Source: an uncultured Prevotella sp. (lineage in GTDB: Bacteria > Bacteroidota > Bacteroidia > Bacteroidales > Bacteroidaceae). Taken from it: 32,085 nt of DNA. This document shows positions 9,065 to 16,200 of this stretch, one piece after another (within the stretch, counting starts at the first letter, position 1; the number at the start of each line of letters is the position of its first letter). The notes beneath the pieces were generated by a model. That model saw nothing but the letters and a program-made list of their open reading frames with translations, made no database searches and was not told the origin of the DNA. The stretch is from the NCBI GenBank assembly GCA_905196835.1, contig CAJJWN010000033.1, positions 1 to 32,085 of the forward strand, given 5' to 3'. The position numbers and the translations under genes are program-made.

Positions 9065-10525
9065 ATGAAAAAGATAATGTTTTTCGGCGGCCTGCTTCTC
9101 TCGGCGATGACGTTCGTCGGCTGTACCGACGAGTACGACGACTGGGCCGAGCCGCAGAGTAATCCGCAAGAAGAGGCTGCCGCCGCGCTGCCGGGCTACA
9201 CGGCTACGGGCGTTGGCGCAATCGACCTTGGCACGGTAACAGCAGACAGCGTGCAGGTTCTCACGCTTTCTACGGTAACGCTTCCCGAGGGGGCTACGGT
9301 CGGCAATACGCGCGTTGAGATGCTTCCGGCCGACGGTTCGTCGGCTGCCGCTACGACAATCAACGTCGGCAACAACGGCAAAATGGCCGTTGCAGAACTC
9401 CAGGCAGCCATCGAAGAGTACTACGGCAAGCGTCCTGAACAGCGTGTGTTCAACGGCCATGTGTATTCTAACATCATAATAGACGGCCAGGCGTTCCTAG
9501 TGGATGCAGGACAGATAACGTTGACTGTTACACCCGATGCTCCTTTCATATCTGAAGGGTATTATCTTGTAGGCGACATGACCAATTGGTTCAAGGGTAC
9601 GCCGATACCGTTCACACATTCGGGAGCCGATGTTTATGAAGACCCGGTGTTTACCGTTACGTTCACTGCCACGGACAACTGCTGTTGGAAGATAGTGCCG
9701 CAGAGCAATGTTGACAGGGGCGACCTTGAATATGAAGGTGAAGACGGCGTCGTAGGTGTTGTAGAAGACGGCGACGATGCAGTCGAAGGAACGCTTGTAA
9801 CGAACGACCCGCAGGCAGGAAAGATAGTAAAGGCCGGAATGTACCGCATGACCATTAACATGCTTGAGTACACCTATAAGATAGAAAACTTGGCCGTGCC
9901 GTATTATTTGGTAGGCGACTTCGGCGGTGCAAGCTGGGACATGACAGACTTAAGCTACGCGTTCTATCCCGAGACAGCCACAAAGCAGAGCTACACTACG
10001 AAGTGGGATGGCGCAGGAAGCTTCAAGTTCTTCACTGAAGTTAACAACTGGGACAGCGCGTATGGAGCTGCGAAGGGCACTGCCGCAGGAGCAACGTCGG
10101 GCAGCATCGCCTCCAATGCGAGCAACGGTGCAGACAATATCACCGTGCCTGAAGTAGGAGAGTACTACACGTTCACGTTCGATTTGGCGGAGATGACGTT
10201 CACATGGACGAAGATAGAGCCTGCTCCCAAGACTTACGCCACCATCGGCGTTATCGGCGACTTTAACAGTTGGGGCGACGATGTCGACATGACCGAGGTT
10301 GCGCCACACAACTGGTATGTTGAGGTAGAGCTGAAGGCAGGCGGCTTGAAGTTCCGTGCTAACAACGATTGGACAGACCAGTGGGCTGGTGAAGCCAATG
10401 ATGTGTCAAGCAGCAACTATGGTACGGCGGAGTTTAACGGTGGCAACATGAAAGTGCCCGACGGCAAGTACCGCATTTACTTCAACGACATCACTGCCCA
10501 GTATATCTTTATTCCAGCAGAATAA
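9065..10525 (+). CDS. susF: SusF-like surface starch-binding lipoprotein
   Basis: 486 residues, nearly the length of B. thetaiotaomicron SusF. The lipobox is FVGC with Cys20, followed by TDEYDD, which suits a surface lipoprotein. After an N-terminal domain (about 25-150) there are three repeated modules, each opening with a short beta motif: EGYYLVGDMTNW (about 163), YYLVGDFGGASWDM (about 280) and IGVIGDFNSWGDDV (about 397). These resemble the SusE/SusF starch-binding modules with aromatic platforms. Codon use from about 9480 onward is more AT-rich than in susC or susD. It is the last gene before a strong terminator. Which modules actually bind starch cannot be told here. Confidence 0.85.
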   Translation: MKKIMFFGGLLLSAMTFVGCTDEYDDWAEPQSNPQEEAAAALPGYTATGVGAIDLGTVTADSVQVLTLSTVTLPEGATVGNTRVEMLPADGSSAAATTINVGNNGKMAVAELQAAIEEYYGKRPEQRVFNGHVYSNIIIDGQAFLVDAGQITLTVTPDAPFISEGYYLVGDMTNWFKGTPIPFTHSGADVYEDPVFTVTFTATDNCCWKIVPQSNVDRGDLEYEGEDGVVGVVEDGDDAVEGTLVTNDPQAGKIVKAGMYRMTINMLEYTYKIENLAVPYYLVGDFGGASWDMTDLSYAFYPETATKQSYTTKWDGAGSFKFFTEVNNWDSAYGAAKGTAAGATSGSIASNASNGADNITVPEVGEYYTFTFDLAEMTFTWTKIEPAPKTYATIGVIGDFNSWGDDVDMTEVAPHNWYVEVELKAGGLKFRANNDWTDQWAGEANDVSSSNYGTAEFNGGNMKVPDGKYRIYFNDITAQYIFIPAE

Positions 10526-10557
10526 GCATACATGTAAATTCTGAAAATCAGCCTTAG

Positions 10558-10593
10558 GGGGCGCGCAGCGGCATCGCTGCGCGCCCCTTTTTT
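10558..10593 (+). terminator. Intrinsic terminator of susCDEF
   Basis: A perfect 13-bp stem, GGGGCGCGCAGCG (10558-10570) with CGCTGCGCGCCCC (10575-10587), closes a GCAT loop and is followed by six T. It lies 33 bp after the susF stop and separates the sus operon from the amylase gene. Confidence 0.93.
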
Positions 10594-10660
10594 GTGTTGG
10601 CAACAAAAGGCAATCAAGCTCCCTACTTTCGGGAGGGCTGGGGTTGGGTGTTGTAAAAGG

Positions 10661-10960
10661 GGTTCATCCGCAGTTTAGGTGTAAAGGCTATAACATACAT
10701 ATGGCCTCGAAGAGGTCCAACTATGCTTAACCGCATGTGGAGCGAAGCGGAACTTGCGGTATATATGCTGCAAATAACATCGTCCTCGAAGAGGGCGAAT
10801 AGCTGCCTGCTGTTCGCCCCCTTTGGGGACGGTTATGGTGGTTTCGACTTACCGCAAGTTCCGTTCCCTTCGGTCACTACACATGCGGTTAAGCATAGTT
10901 CGCCCCCTTCGGGGACGGGATTGGCACCTATACGGCATACACCTGAACTGCGGATGAACC
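10661..10960. mobile_element. 300-bp MITE-like palindromic element with 8-bp target duplication
   Basis: The terminal inverted repeats are 10661-10683 and 10938-10960 (22 of 23 matching; ends GGTTCATCCGCAG / CTGCGGATGAACC). Further inner pairs are perfect: 10719-10739 with 10880-10900 (21 bp) and 10749-10761 with 10850-10862 (13 bp), so nearly the whole element can fold back. Three short hairpins of one type lie inside (cores CCTCGAAGAGG or CCCCCTTCGGGG). GTAAAAGG immediately precedes (10653-10660) and follows (10961-10968), the pattern of an 8-bp target-site duplication. No transposase frame is present, so any movement would need one in trans. Confidence 0.75.
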
Positions 10961-11135
10961 GTAAAAGGCCATGTTTTGCATTCCAAAAGGTCGTCTTTTG
11001 CACGCTGAAAGGTCATGTTTTGCAGGCTAAAAGACGGCCTTTTGGCAAGCGGCTGATTGTCAGCGGCTTAACAGACTCATGCGGCCTATCGGGCGTATTG
11101 GGCCTAATTAGCCTGATAAGGCCAATGTGCCTGAT
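10961..11135. repeat. Composite AAAAGGCCG hairpin repeat, copy 2
   Basis: Repeated units with AAAAGG/CTTTT hairpins fill 10961-11055 (AAAGGTCGTCTTTTGC; AAAAGACGGCCTTTTGG). They are followed by GCTGATTGTCAGCGGCTTAAC and a block of GGCCTAATTAGCC / CCTGATAAGGCC motifs. The same order appears at 25.6-25.8 kb, and the reverse order at 14.6-14.8 kb. A CTCCC..GGGAGGG arm at 10619-10640 probably belongs to the same element; the MITE at 10661 interrupts it. Confidence 0.7.
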
Positions 11136-11198
11136 GTGCGATAACGGCCGACGCATGGCTGCACGGGCGGCAGGCAGCCGCGCAAGGAGGCTTTTTAT

Positions 11199-11210
11199 AC
11201 AATCGTTTGC
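11199..11210. promoter_or_regulatory. Degenerate LacI-type operator upstream of the amylase
   Basis: ACAATCGTTTGC matches the reverse complement of the O1/O2 core at 10 of 12 positions. It lies about 57 bp upstream of the amylase -7 element, a distance similar to O2 and susC. This suggests the amylase belongs to the same regulon. It is a weak motif on its own. Confidence 0.35.
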
Positions 11211-11266
11211 ACGTAAACAACCGCCTTTTCAGCCGCCGATGAGACTGCGCTGTGCGGCAAATGCAG

Positions 11267-11274
11267 TATATTTG
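11267..11274 (+). promoter_or_regulatory. Candidate alpha-amylase promoter (-7 element)
   Basis: TATATTTG matches TAnnTTTG exactly and lies 27 bp before the chosen ATG at 11302. No TTTG occurs at the -33 spacing. Confidence 0.5.
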
Positions 11275-11301
11275 AGATGTCTAACCAAAACACACTTTAC
11301 C

Positions 11302-13329
11302 ATGAACAGAATATTCACTTTTGCAGTCTCGCTGCTCTTCGCTGTGTCATTGATGGCCCAGGGATGGCCCGGGCAGTACAAGGGAGTGATGCTGCAAGCC
11401 TTTTATTGGGACTCTTACGCCGACACGCAGTGGAGCAACCTCGAGAGCCAGGCCGACGAGCTGGCCGAGTTTTTCAACCTTGTATGGATACCGCAGAGCG
11501 GCAAGTCGGCCTCCGACCCGTCCATGGGCTACAACGACTTGTACTGGTTCAGCGATTATACAAGCTCTTTCGGCAACGAAGAAGAGCTACGCTCAATGCT
11601 CAACACGTTCAGGCAGAAGGGCTTGGGCGCAATAGCCGACGTGGTAATCAACCACCGCTCGTCGCTCGCCGGCACGTGGATGAGCTTCCCCGAGGAGACG
11701 TATAAGGGCGTGACATACACCATGCTGCCCTCCGACATCTGCTCAAACGACGACGGAGGGAAGGCCGCCGCGCAGGCCGAAGTGAAGCCTACGGGGGCTG
11801 CTGACACCGGCGACGACTTCGACGGGGCGCGCGACCTCGACCACACAAGCCCCAACGTGCAGGCCATGGTCAAGGCTTACCTTGACTTCCTGCTTAACGA
11901 CCTGGGTTACACCGGCTTCCGTTACGACATGGTGAAGGGCTATGCGCCCAAGTACACCGGCATATACAACGCCGCGGCCAAGCCCGAGTTCTCGGTAGGC
12001 GAGTACTGGGACGGCACGTCGCAAATAAAGAACTGGCTCAACGGCACCAAGGACGCTGACGGCCGGATACAGTCGGCCGCCTTCGACTTCCCCTTGAAAT
12101 ACCTGCTCAACGACTGCTGCAACAGCGGCAGCAGCTGGAACAAGCTGACCGGGAGCAGCCTTATGGCCGACGTTTCGGGCATGCGCCGCTACGCCGTAAC
12201 CTTCGTTGACAACCACGATACGTACCGCGACCAGAACGCGCTGACAAAGAACGTGCTTGCCGCCAACGCCTTCATACTGGCCGCACCGGGCACTCCGTGC
12301 GTCTTCCTGCCCCACTGGAAGGAGCACAAGCAGGCCGTAAAGCAGATGATTTACGCCCGCCGCGCCGCCGGCATCAGCAATGAGAGCACGTACAAGGCCG
12401 TCAACAACTCCGCCGCGCAGTATGCCATACAGGTAAGCGGCGATGCAGGCAAGTCGGTAATAGTGATGATGGGCGGCACGACATGGGACAAGGTAAATGC
12501 CAAGGAGACCGACTACTTCCTCGTGGAAAAGGGCGACAACTACGCCTACTACATCTCGCGCAACGCCGAAACGGCATGGGCCGGCGTCCCTTCGGGCACG
12601 TATGACAACGCCTTTAGCGTAACCCTCAACGCCGTTACGCAGCAAAGCGGCGCGCAGCTGGTCTACACCACCGACGGCAGCGAGCCTACAGCAAGCAGCA
12701 AGAAGATTGATGACGGCGGCACGGTGAGCGTCAGCGGCGACATGACTCTCAAGGTAGGACTGCTCGTCGGCGGCACGGTGAAGGGCGTGATAACGCGCAA
12801 TTACAAGGTAACCCACTTCCAGCCGTATGACATCACCGTGTATGTCAACGTCGACCAAGTGGGCTGGAGCAACGTGTATTACCACACATGGGGCGGCGAC
12901 AACGACCAATACAGCACCACGTGGCCTGGCAAACCCGTCACCGCGACCAAGGAAATAGGCGGCAAGACCTGGTATTACAATACTTACCGCATCAGCTCCT
13001 CGACCGACGTTGTCAACTTCGTGTTCGGCTCGGGTAACAATATGCCGCAGACGGTCGACGTGCTCAATGTCAAGACGGACAAGTTCTACGAGGTCTCGAC
13101 GGAGCAATCGGGCGGCAAACACCTTGTCAACGACGTTACAGCACAATATCCTACGGGTATCGAAAGCGTGACAGCCGGCACGCCAAGTCAGCCCGGCAAC
13201 ATGAACGTCTACACCATTGACGGCCGCCTTGTGCGCCAGTTCAGGCAGGGAACGACGGTAGATGAAGCTGTAAACGGCCTCGCCAAGGGCCTTTACATAG
13301 TAGGAGGGAAGAAGGTGGTAGTAAGATGA
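11302..13329 (+). CDS. Secreted GH13 alpha-amylase with CBM26 and a T9SS-like C-terminal tail
   Basis: 675 residues from the ATG at 11302, chosen because a signal peptide follows at once (ends SLMAQ, about residue 20). The frame is open further upstream but only through repeat DNA. The GH13 barrel spans about 25-420 with region I DVVINHR, GFRYD (nucleophile Asp209), SVGEYWD (acid/base Glu234) and FVDNHD (Asp306). Next come a chitobiase-type Ig-like module at about 435-505 (VYTTDGSEPTASS), a CBM26-like starch-binding module at about 508-612 (VDQVGWSNVYYHTW) and a type A sorting-domain-like tail at 634-675 (MNVYTIDGRLVRQ to GLYIVGGKKVVVR). It hydrolyses alpha-1,4-glucan outside the cell or on its surface. 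It would stand in for SusG, a lipoprotein in Bacteroides. Confidence 0.9.
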   Translation: MNRIFTFAVSLLFAVSLMAQGWPGQYKGVMLQAFYWDSYADTQWSNLESQADELAEFFNLVWIPQSGKSASDPSMGYNDLYWFSDYTSSFGNEEELRSMLNTFRQKGLGAIADVVINHRSSLAGTWMSFPEETYKGVTYTMLPSDICSNDDGGKAAAQAEVKPTGAADTGDDFDGARDLDHTSPNVQAMVKAYLDFLLNDLGYTGFRYDMVKGYAPKYTGIYNAAAKPEFSVGEYWDGTSQIKNWLNGTKDADGRIQSAAFDFPLKYLLNDCCNSGSSWNKLTGSSLMADVSGMRRYAVTFVDNHDTYRDQNALTKNVLAANAFILAAPGTPCVFLPHWKEHKQAVKQMIYARRAAGISNESTYKAVNNSAAQYAIQVSGDAGKSVIVMMGGTTWDKVNAKETDYFLVEKGDNYAYYISRNAETAWAGVPSGTYDNAFSVTLNAVTQQSGAQLVYTTDGSEPTASSKKIDDGGTVSVSGDMTLKVGLLVGGTVKGVITRNYKVTHFQPYDITVYVNVDQVGWSNVYYHTWGGDNDQYSTTWPGKPVTATKEIGGKTWYYNTYRISSSTDVVNFVFGSGNNMPQTVDVLNVKTDKFYEVSTEQSGGKHLVNDVTAQYPTGIESVTAGTPSQPGNMNVYTIDGRLVRQFRQGTTVDEAVNGLAKGLYIVGGKKVVVR

Positions 13330-13387
13330 CATAAACAAAGTCGGCGTCAGGCAATGGCCTGACGCCGACTTTGTTTATGTCATCTTA
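13322..13387. terminator. 31-bp perfect inverted repeat, bidirectional terminator over both stop codons
   Basis: Arms 13322-13352 and 13357-13387 are perfectly complementary over 31 bp with an AATG loop. The left arm contains the amylase TGA (13327-13329). The right arm ends in the TAA of the opposing lipoprotein gene (13385-13387). Both strands end in T-rich sequence rather than a long poly-T. It would end transcription of both convergent genes. Confidence 0.88.
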
Positions 13388-13792
13388 TTTGCTCATGTCT
13401 ATTTTCCAGTTGCCGTCGGCGTCTTTCTTGAGCTTGATTTTGTCGTCGCTGGTCTTTTTCTCGAACTCCATCTTGGCCTCGACCACAGCCTCGGTGCCGT
13501 CCTCTGATATCTCCTCTGACAGGATTTCGTACGACTTCAGTTCGCCGTTGTTGGCATAAGCGGTGCTCGCCTTGCTCTGCATCATGGCTACGAGCTGGTC
13601 TTTCTCGGCGTCGGTCTTCGGAGCTTTGTCCTCCTTGAAGTACACGAGTTCGGCCATCTTCTTGCCGTCCTGCTTCTGTACCGCCTTGATGAACTGCTCT
13701 GCTACGCTTTTGGGAGAGTTGCCGCCGCCTCCGCAAGAGGCCATTGCCAGCATGGCCACAACGGCCACTACAAATCCAAATAGTTTCTTCAT
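13385..13792 (-). CDS. Small DUF4878-like lipoprotein
   Basis: 135 residues. The type II signal peptide ends MASC with Cys20, followed by GGGGNS and no acidic export signal, so it probably faces the periplasm. The rest looks like an NTF2-type fold of the DUF4878 kind: SPKSVAEQFIKAVQKQDG near the front and GNWKIDMSK at the end, typical of small Bacteroidota lipoproteins of unknown role. It begins 28 bp after the stop of the upstream hydrolase gene and is probably co-transcribed with it. Its 3' end lies in the palindromic terminator shared with the amylase. Confidence 0.75.
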   Translation of the reverse strand: MKKLFGFVVAVVAMLAMASCGGGGNSPKSVAEQFIKAVQKQDGKKMAELVYFKEDKAPKTDAEKDQLVAMMQSKASTAYANNGELKSYEILSEEISEDGTEAVVEAKMEFEKKTSDDKIKLKKDADGNWKIDMSK

Positions 13793-13820
13793 GTCATTAA
13801 AGTTTTAAGTTAATATTGGG

Positions 13821-14429
13821 TTAAAAAGTCACGATTGTCTCCAGTGCGGCGTTGTTGCAGATGTCCGACGGCAGTATGCAGCGTATGGGTTCGAGCCCCG
13901 GCAGGTGGAAGTAGTGCCTCTTCCCTCCGGCAAGAGGCCGTCCGGCCTTGCGGTAGGCGAAGTCTACCAGTTCGCAGCAGTACATCTTTGTAGTGTCAGC
14001 GTCGTCGTAGTCATGGTCGAAGAGCGTTCCCCTTTGGTACACTTCCATGGCGAAGCGCGCCGCACGCGCCGCCGTGGCGGAGTCTCCGCGCAGACGTTTC
14101 ACCTCGCCGATGGTGGCGTTCATCGACGAGAAAAACCGCCGCGGCGTGTCCATCTTCACGCGGTCGGGGTCGCCTTCATAGTCAGGCTCGCCGGGAACGG
14201 CGTGCACCACCATCATCACTCCGCACGAGTCGACCACTATCCCGATGTGCGAATACGCCCCATGCCGGTCAGCCGCCAGCACGGCGCGGCTCGTCAAGCC
14301 GCTTCCCCGGCGAAATACCACGTCGCCTGCGTGCAGCTCGCACCCCTCGGGCAGTATGCTCCTCTGCTCCCCGTCGGCGCAAGAGGCAAGCATGGCGGCC
14401 GCAAATATTATGGTGAAAAGCTTTTTCAT
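13821..14429 (-). CDS. YiiX/C92-type NlpC-P60-like cysteine hydrolase, lipoprotein
   Basis: 202 residues with lipobox LASC (Cys17). It shows the permuted papain-like order of the YiiX (peptidase C92, DUF830) group: AGDVVFRRG near 35, YSHIGIV with the presumed catalytic His61, and YCCELVDFAYR with the presumed catalytic Cys151 (Cys152 replaces the usual serine). Members are thought to cleave amide or ester bonds in cell-wall peptides or lipids; the substrate here is unknown. It is the first gene of a two-gene operon with its own well-formed promoter. Confidence 0.75.
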   Translation of the reverse strand: MKKLFTIIFAAAMLASCADGEQRSILPEGCELHAGDVVFRRGSGLTSRAVLAADRHGAYSHIGIVVDSCGVMMVVHAVPGEPDYEGDPDRVKMDTPRRFFSSMNATIGEVKRLRGDSATAARAARFAMEVYQRGTLFDHDYDDADTTKMYCCELVDFAYRKAGRPLAGGKRHYFHLPGLEPIRCILPSDICNNAALETIVTF

Positions 14430-14452
14430 GGCTCCGCAAAGGCATTGCGAAG

Positions 14453-14483
14453 CAAATATAGTAAAAATAGTTTAAATGACAAA
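14453..14483 (-). promoter_or_regulatory. Promoter of the YiiX-like/DUF4878 operon
   Basis: On the minus strand TTTG (14483-14480) and TATATTTG (14460-14453) are 19 bp apart, a full match to the Bacteroides -33/-7 consensus. The start codon is 24 bp further. GCAAACGTTTTG overlaps the -33 box and looks like a LacI-family site, but this may be chance. Confidence 0.75.
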
Positions 14484-14532
14484 ACGTTTGCAAAAATCTT
14501 TACAAATAATGCCGGGTTACCGTTACAAGGGA

Positions 14533-14847
14533 AGAAGAAAGCCCCTCCCAACCTCCCCGAGGGGAGAGAGCTTAGTATGCTTTCGCCAATAATTTCGCCG
14601 CTTGGGCGTATCAGGCTCATTCGTCTTATCCGGCTTATTTGGCCTAATATGCCCGATAGGCCACACTGGCCTGATAAGCCGCTGATAATCAGAGGCTTGC
14701 CAATATGCTGCCTTTTGGTTTGCAAAAGGCCGTCAATTGCAATGCAAAAGGCCCCCTTTCGCATTGTGAAAGGTGGCCTTTTGCAAAACCGTTAATCAGT
14801 CAAAGCATACTAATCTCCTCCCCTCGGGGAGGCCGGGAGAGGGGCTC
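14533..14847. repeat. Composite hairpin repeat, copy 3, with outer inverted arms
   Basis: The left arm at about 14535-14583 (CCCCTCCC, then CCTCCCCGAGGGGAG, then TTAGTATGCTTT) is an imperfect inverted copy of the right arm at about 14802-14847 (AAAGCATACTAA, then CCTCCCCTCGGGGAGG). Between the arms lie the GGCCTAATATGCC/GATAAGCCGCTGATAATC block and an AAAAGGCC hairpin array (14710-14785). The modules are in the reverse order to copies 2 and 6. No gene is seen here. Confidence 0.7.
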
Positions 14848-15480
14848 TTACTTCTTCCTGATAAGCGTCAGCCCGTCGCGCAGCGGCAGTATGACCTTCT
14901 CCACGCGCCCGTCGGCGGCCACATGGTCGTTAAACGCCTCGATGCCTGCGGTCTGGCGGTCGGAGGGACGCGGCTTTTCGAGCACGTGCCCGTCCCAAAG
15001 CGTGTTGTCGGCGAGGACAAATCCGCCCGGGCGCAGCACCTTGAGAGCCATCTCGTAAGCCTCGATGTACGTGCGCTTGTCGCCGTCGAGGAACACCATG
15101 TCGAACTCCACGCCGAGCCGCGGAGCCTCCTTCACGGCGTCGCCGATGATGAAGCGTATCTTGTCGGCCACGGGCGAGCCTTCTATCCACGGCCGGGTAA
15201 AGTCTTCCAGCTCGTCGTCAATCTCGTAGGTGTACACCAGTCCGCCGTCGTCAAGGCCTTCTGCCATGCAGATTGCGCTGTAGCCGCTGAACGTGCCCAC
15301 CTCAAGTATGCGCTCGGGGCGCACCATTCGCACGAGCATCTTCAGCAACCGGCCTTGCAGGTGGCCGCTGGCCATGCGCCCGTGGAGCAGGTGTATGTTA
15401 GTGGCCCGCCACAGGCGGTAGAGGTAGTCGCCCTCGGGGTCGATGTGGGAGAGGAGGTAACGCTCCAAATCTGTGTCCAT
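14848..15480 (-). CDS. Class I SAM-dependent O-methyltransferase (COMT/caffeoyl-CoA type)
   Basis: 210 residues, the normal size for small bacterial catechol-type O-methyltransferases. SAM-binding motif I is ILEVGTFSGYSA at 58-69, followed by the acidic end of strand 2 (YTYEIDDE). The divalent-metal site is visible as LDGDK (Asp132/Asp134) and ADNTLW (Asp158, Asn159), then LPLRDGLTLIRKK at the end. It transfers methyl groups to a hydroxyl of an unknown small molecule in the cytoplasm. It is co-directional with aroQ upstream, separated by 198 bp of tandem repeat. Confidence 0.85.
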   Translation of the reverse strand: MDTDLERYLLSHIDPEGDYLYRLWRATNIHLLHGRMASGHLQGRLLKMLVRMVRPERILEVGTFSGYSAICMAEGLDDGGLVYTYEIDDELEDFTRPWIEGSPVADKIRFIIGDAVKEAPRLGVEFDMVFLDGDKRTYIEAYEMALKVLRPGGFVLADNTLWDGHVLEKPRPSDRQTAGIEAFNDHVAADGRVEKVILPLRDGLTLIRKK

Positions 15481-15487
15481 ATTTGGA

Positions 15488-15682
15488 AATTAAAAATTAA
15501 CAATTAATAATTAAACGGCAGCCGGAGGCTGAATTAACAATTAACAATTAAAAATTAAACGGCAGAGGCGGAGGCAATTAAAAATGAACAATTAAAAATT
15601 AAACCACGCTTATTGTTGCCCTGGATGACTGCATGAGCAAAGGCCTAACCACGTTGTTTAATTTTTAATTGTTAATTTTTAA
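15488..15682. repeat. 44-bp tandem repeat of AATTAAAAATTAACAATTAA type with an inverted end
   Basis: Three direct units start at 15488, 15532 and 15576, exactly 44 bp apart. The first two end in GGCAGnnGGnGGnGGC-like GC-rich linkers and the third is incomplete. After about 45 bp of unique DNA the same AT motif returns inverted at 15656-15682 (TTTAATTTTTAATTG) and runs into the aroQ stop codon. No gene fits this gap. Confidence 0.8.
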
Positions 15683-16113
15683 TTGCGCTCTTCGCGAAGA
15701 GCGCACAGCGCGCTCACCGCCAGCCGGTACGAGTCGAGGCCTAAACCGCAGATTACGCCGAGGCAGGCGGCCGAGAGCATGGACTTGTGGCGGAAGTCCT
15801 CGCGCCGGTGTACGTTGGATATGTGCACCTCTACTACGGGGCATGTGATGGCGCGTATGCAGTCGTGCAGGGCCACGCTGGTGTGTGTGTAGGCCCCGGC
15901 GTTGAGCACGATGCCGTCATACGTGAAGCCAACCTCCTGCATCTTGTCGATGAGTACACCCTCCACGTTGCTCTGGAAGTAGTCTATTTCCACGCCGGGA
16001 AAAGCCTCGCGCAGGCGCGGCAGGTAGTCGTCGAACGAGGTGGAGCCGTACACGCCGGGCTCGCGCCGGCCCAAGAGGTTGAGGTTAGGGCCGTTGAGTA
16101 CGAGTATTTTCAT
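15679..16113 (-). CDS. aroQ: Type II 3-dehydroquinate dehydratase
   Basis: 144 residues, the usual length. It converts 3-dehydroquinate to 3-dehydroshikimate in the shikimate pathway. Signature parts: LNGPNLNLLGRREPGVYG with catalytic Tyr22 on the flexible loop; NAGAYTHTS with Asn71; VEVHISNVH with His97; and FRHKS, the lid arginine region. It is divergent from xerD across an 87-bp region holding promoters for both. The last codon and stop merge with the simple repeat downstream. Confidence 0.95.
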   Translation of the reverse strand: MKILVLNGPNLNLLGRREPGVYGSTSFDDYLPRLREAFPGVEIDYFQSNVEGVLIDKMQEVGFTYDGIVLNAGAYTHTSVALHDCIRAITCPVVEVHISNVHRREDFRHKSMLSAACLGVICGLGLDSYRLAVSALCALREERN

Positions 16114-16130
16114 AATCAGTCACTTTTTAT

Positions 16131-16191
16131 TAACTTTGCAACGAAACGCCGCCACATTGTCAACCGGGCGGCTTCAAACATTGCAAAGTTA
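16131..16191. promoter_or_regulatory. Face-to-face promoters of aroQ and xerD within a mirrored repeat
   Basis: TAACTTTG at 16131-16138 is the -7 element for xerD (plus). The same octamer on the minus strand, at 16191-16184, is the -7 element for aroQ. The elements are the ends of a perfect 11-bp inverted repeat (TAACTTTGCAA / TTGCAAAGTTA). Because each promoter points toward the other, the two transcripts would overlap by about 35 nt at their 5' ends. Only the xerD side has a fair -33 match (TTTC at 19 bp). Confidence 0.6.
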
Positions 16192-16200
16192 AGAAAATAT

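Noticed and set aside
10723..11301. N-terminal extension of the amylase by 193 codons
   Set aside because: It translates the MITE and hairpin repeats. A signal peptide begins at 11302 with a promoter box 27 bp upstream.
11743..13338. Long antisense open frame (531 codons) opposite the alpha-amylase
   Set aside because: It mirrors a GC-rich gene with clear catalytic motifs, has no recognisable domain, and starts inside the palindromic terminator.
15488..15619. CRISPR-like array
   Set aside because: The 44-bp units follow each other without unique spacers and no cas genes are present.
15787..16200. N-terminal extension of XerD by 138 codons
   Set aside because: It overlaps aroQ in antisense and the promoter region; the XerD domain begins right after the ATG at 16201.
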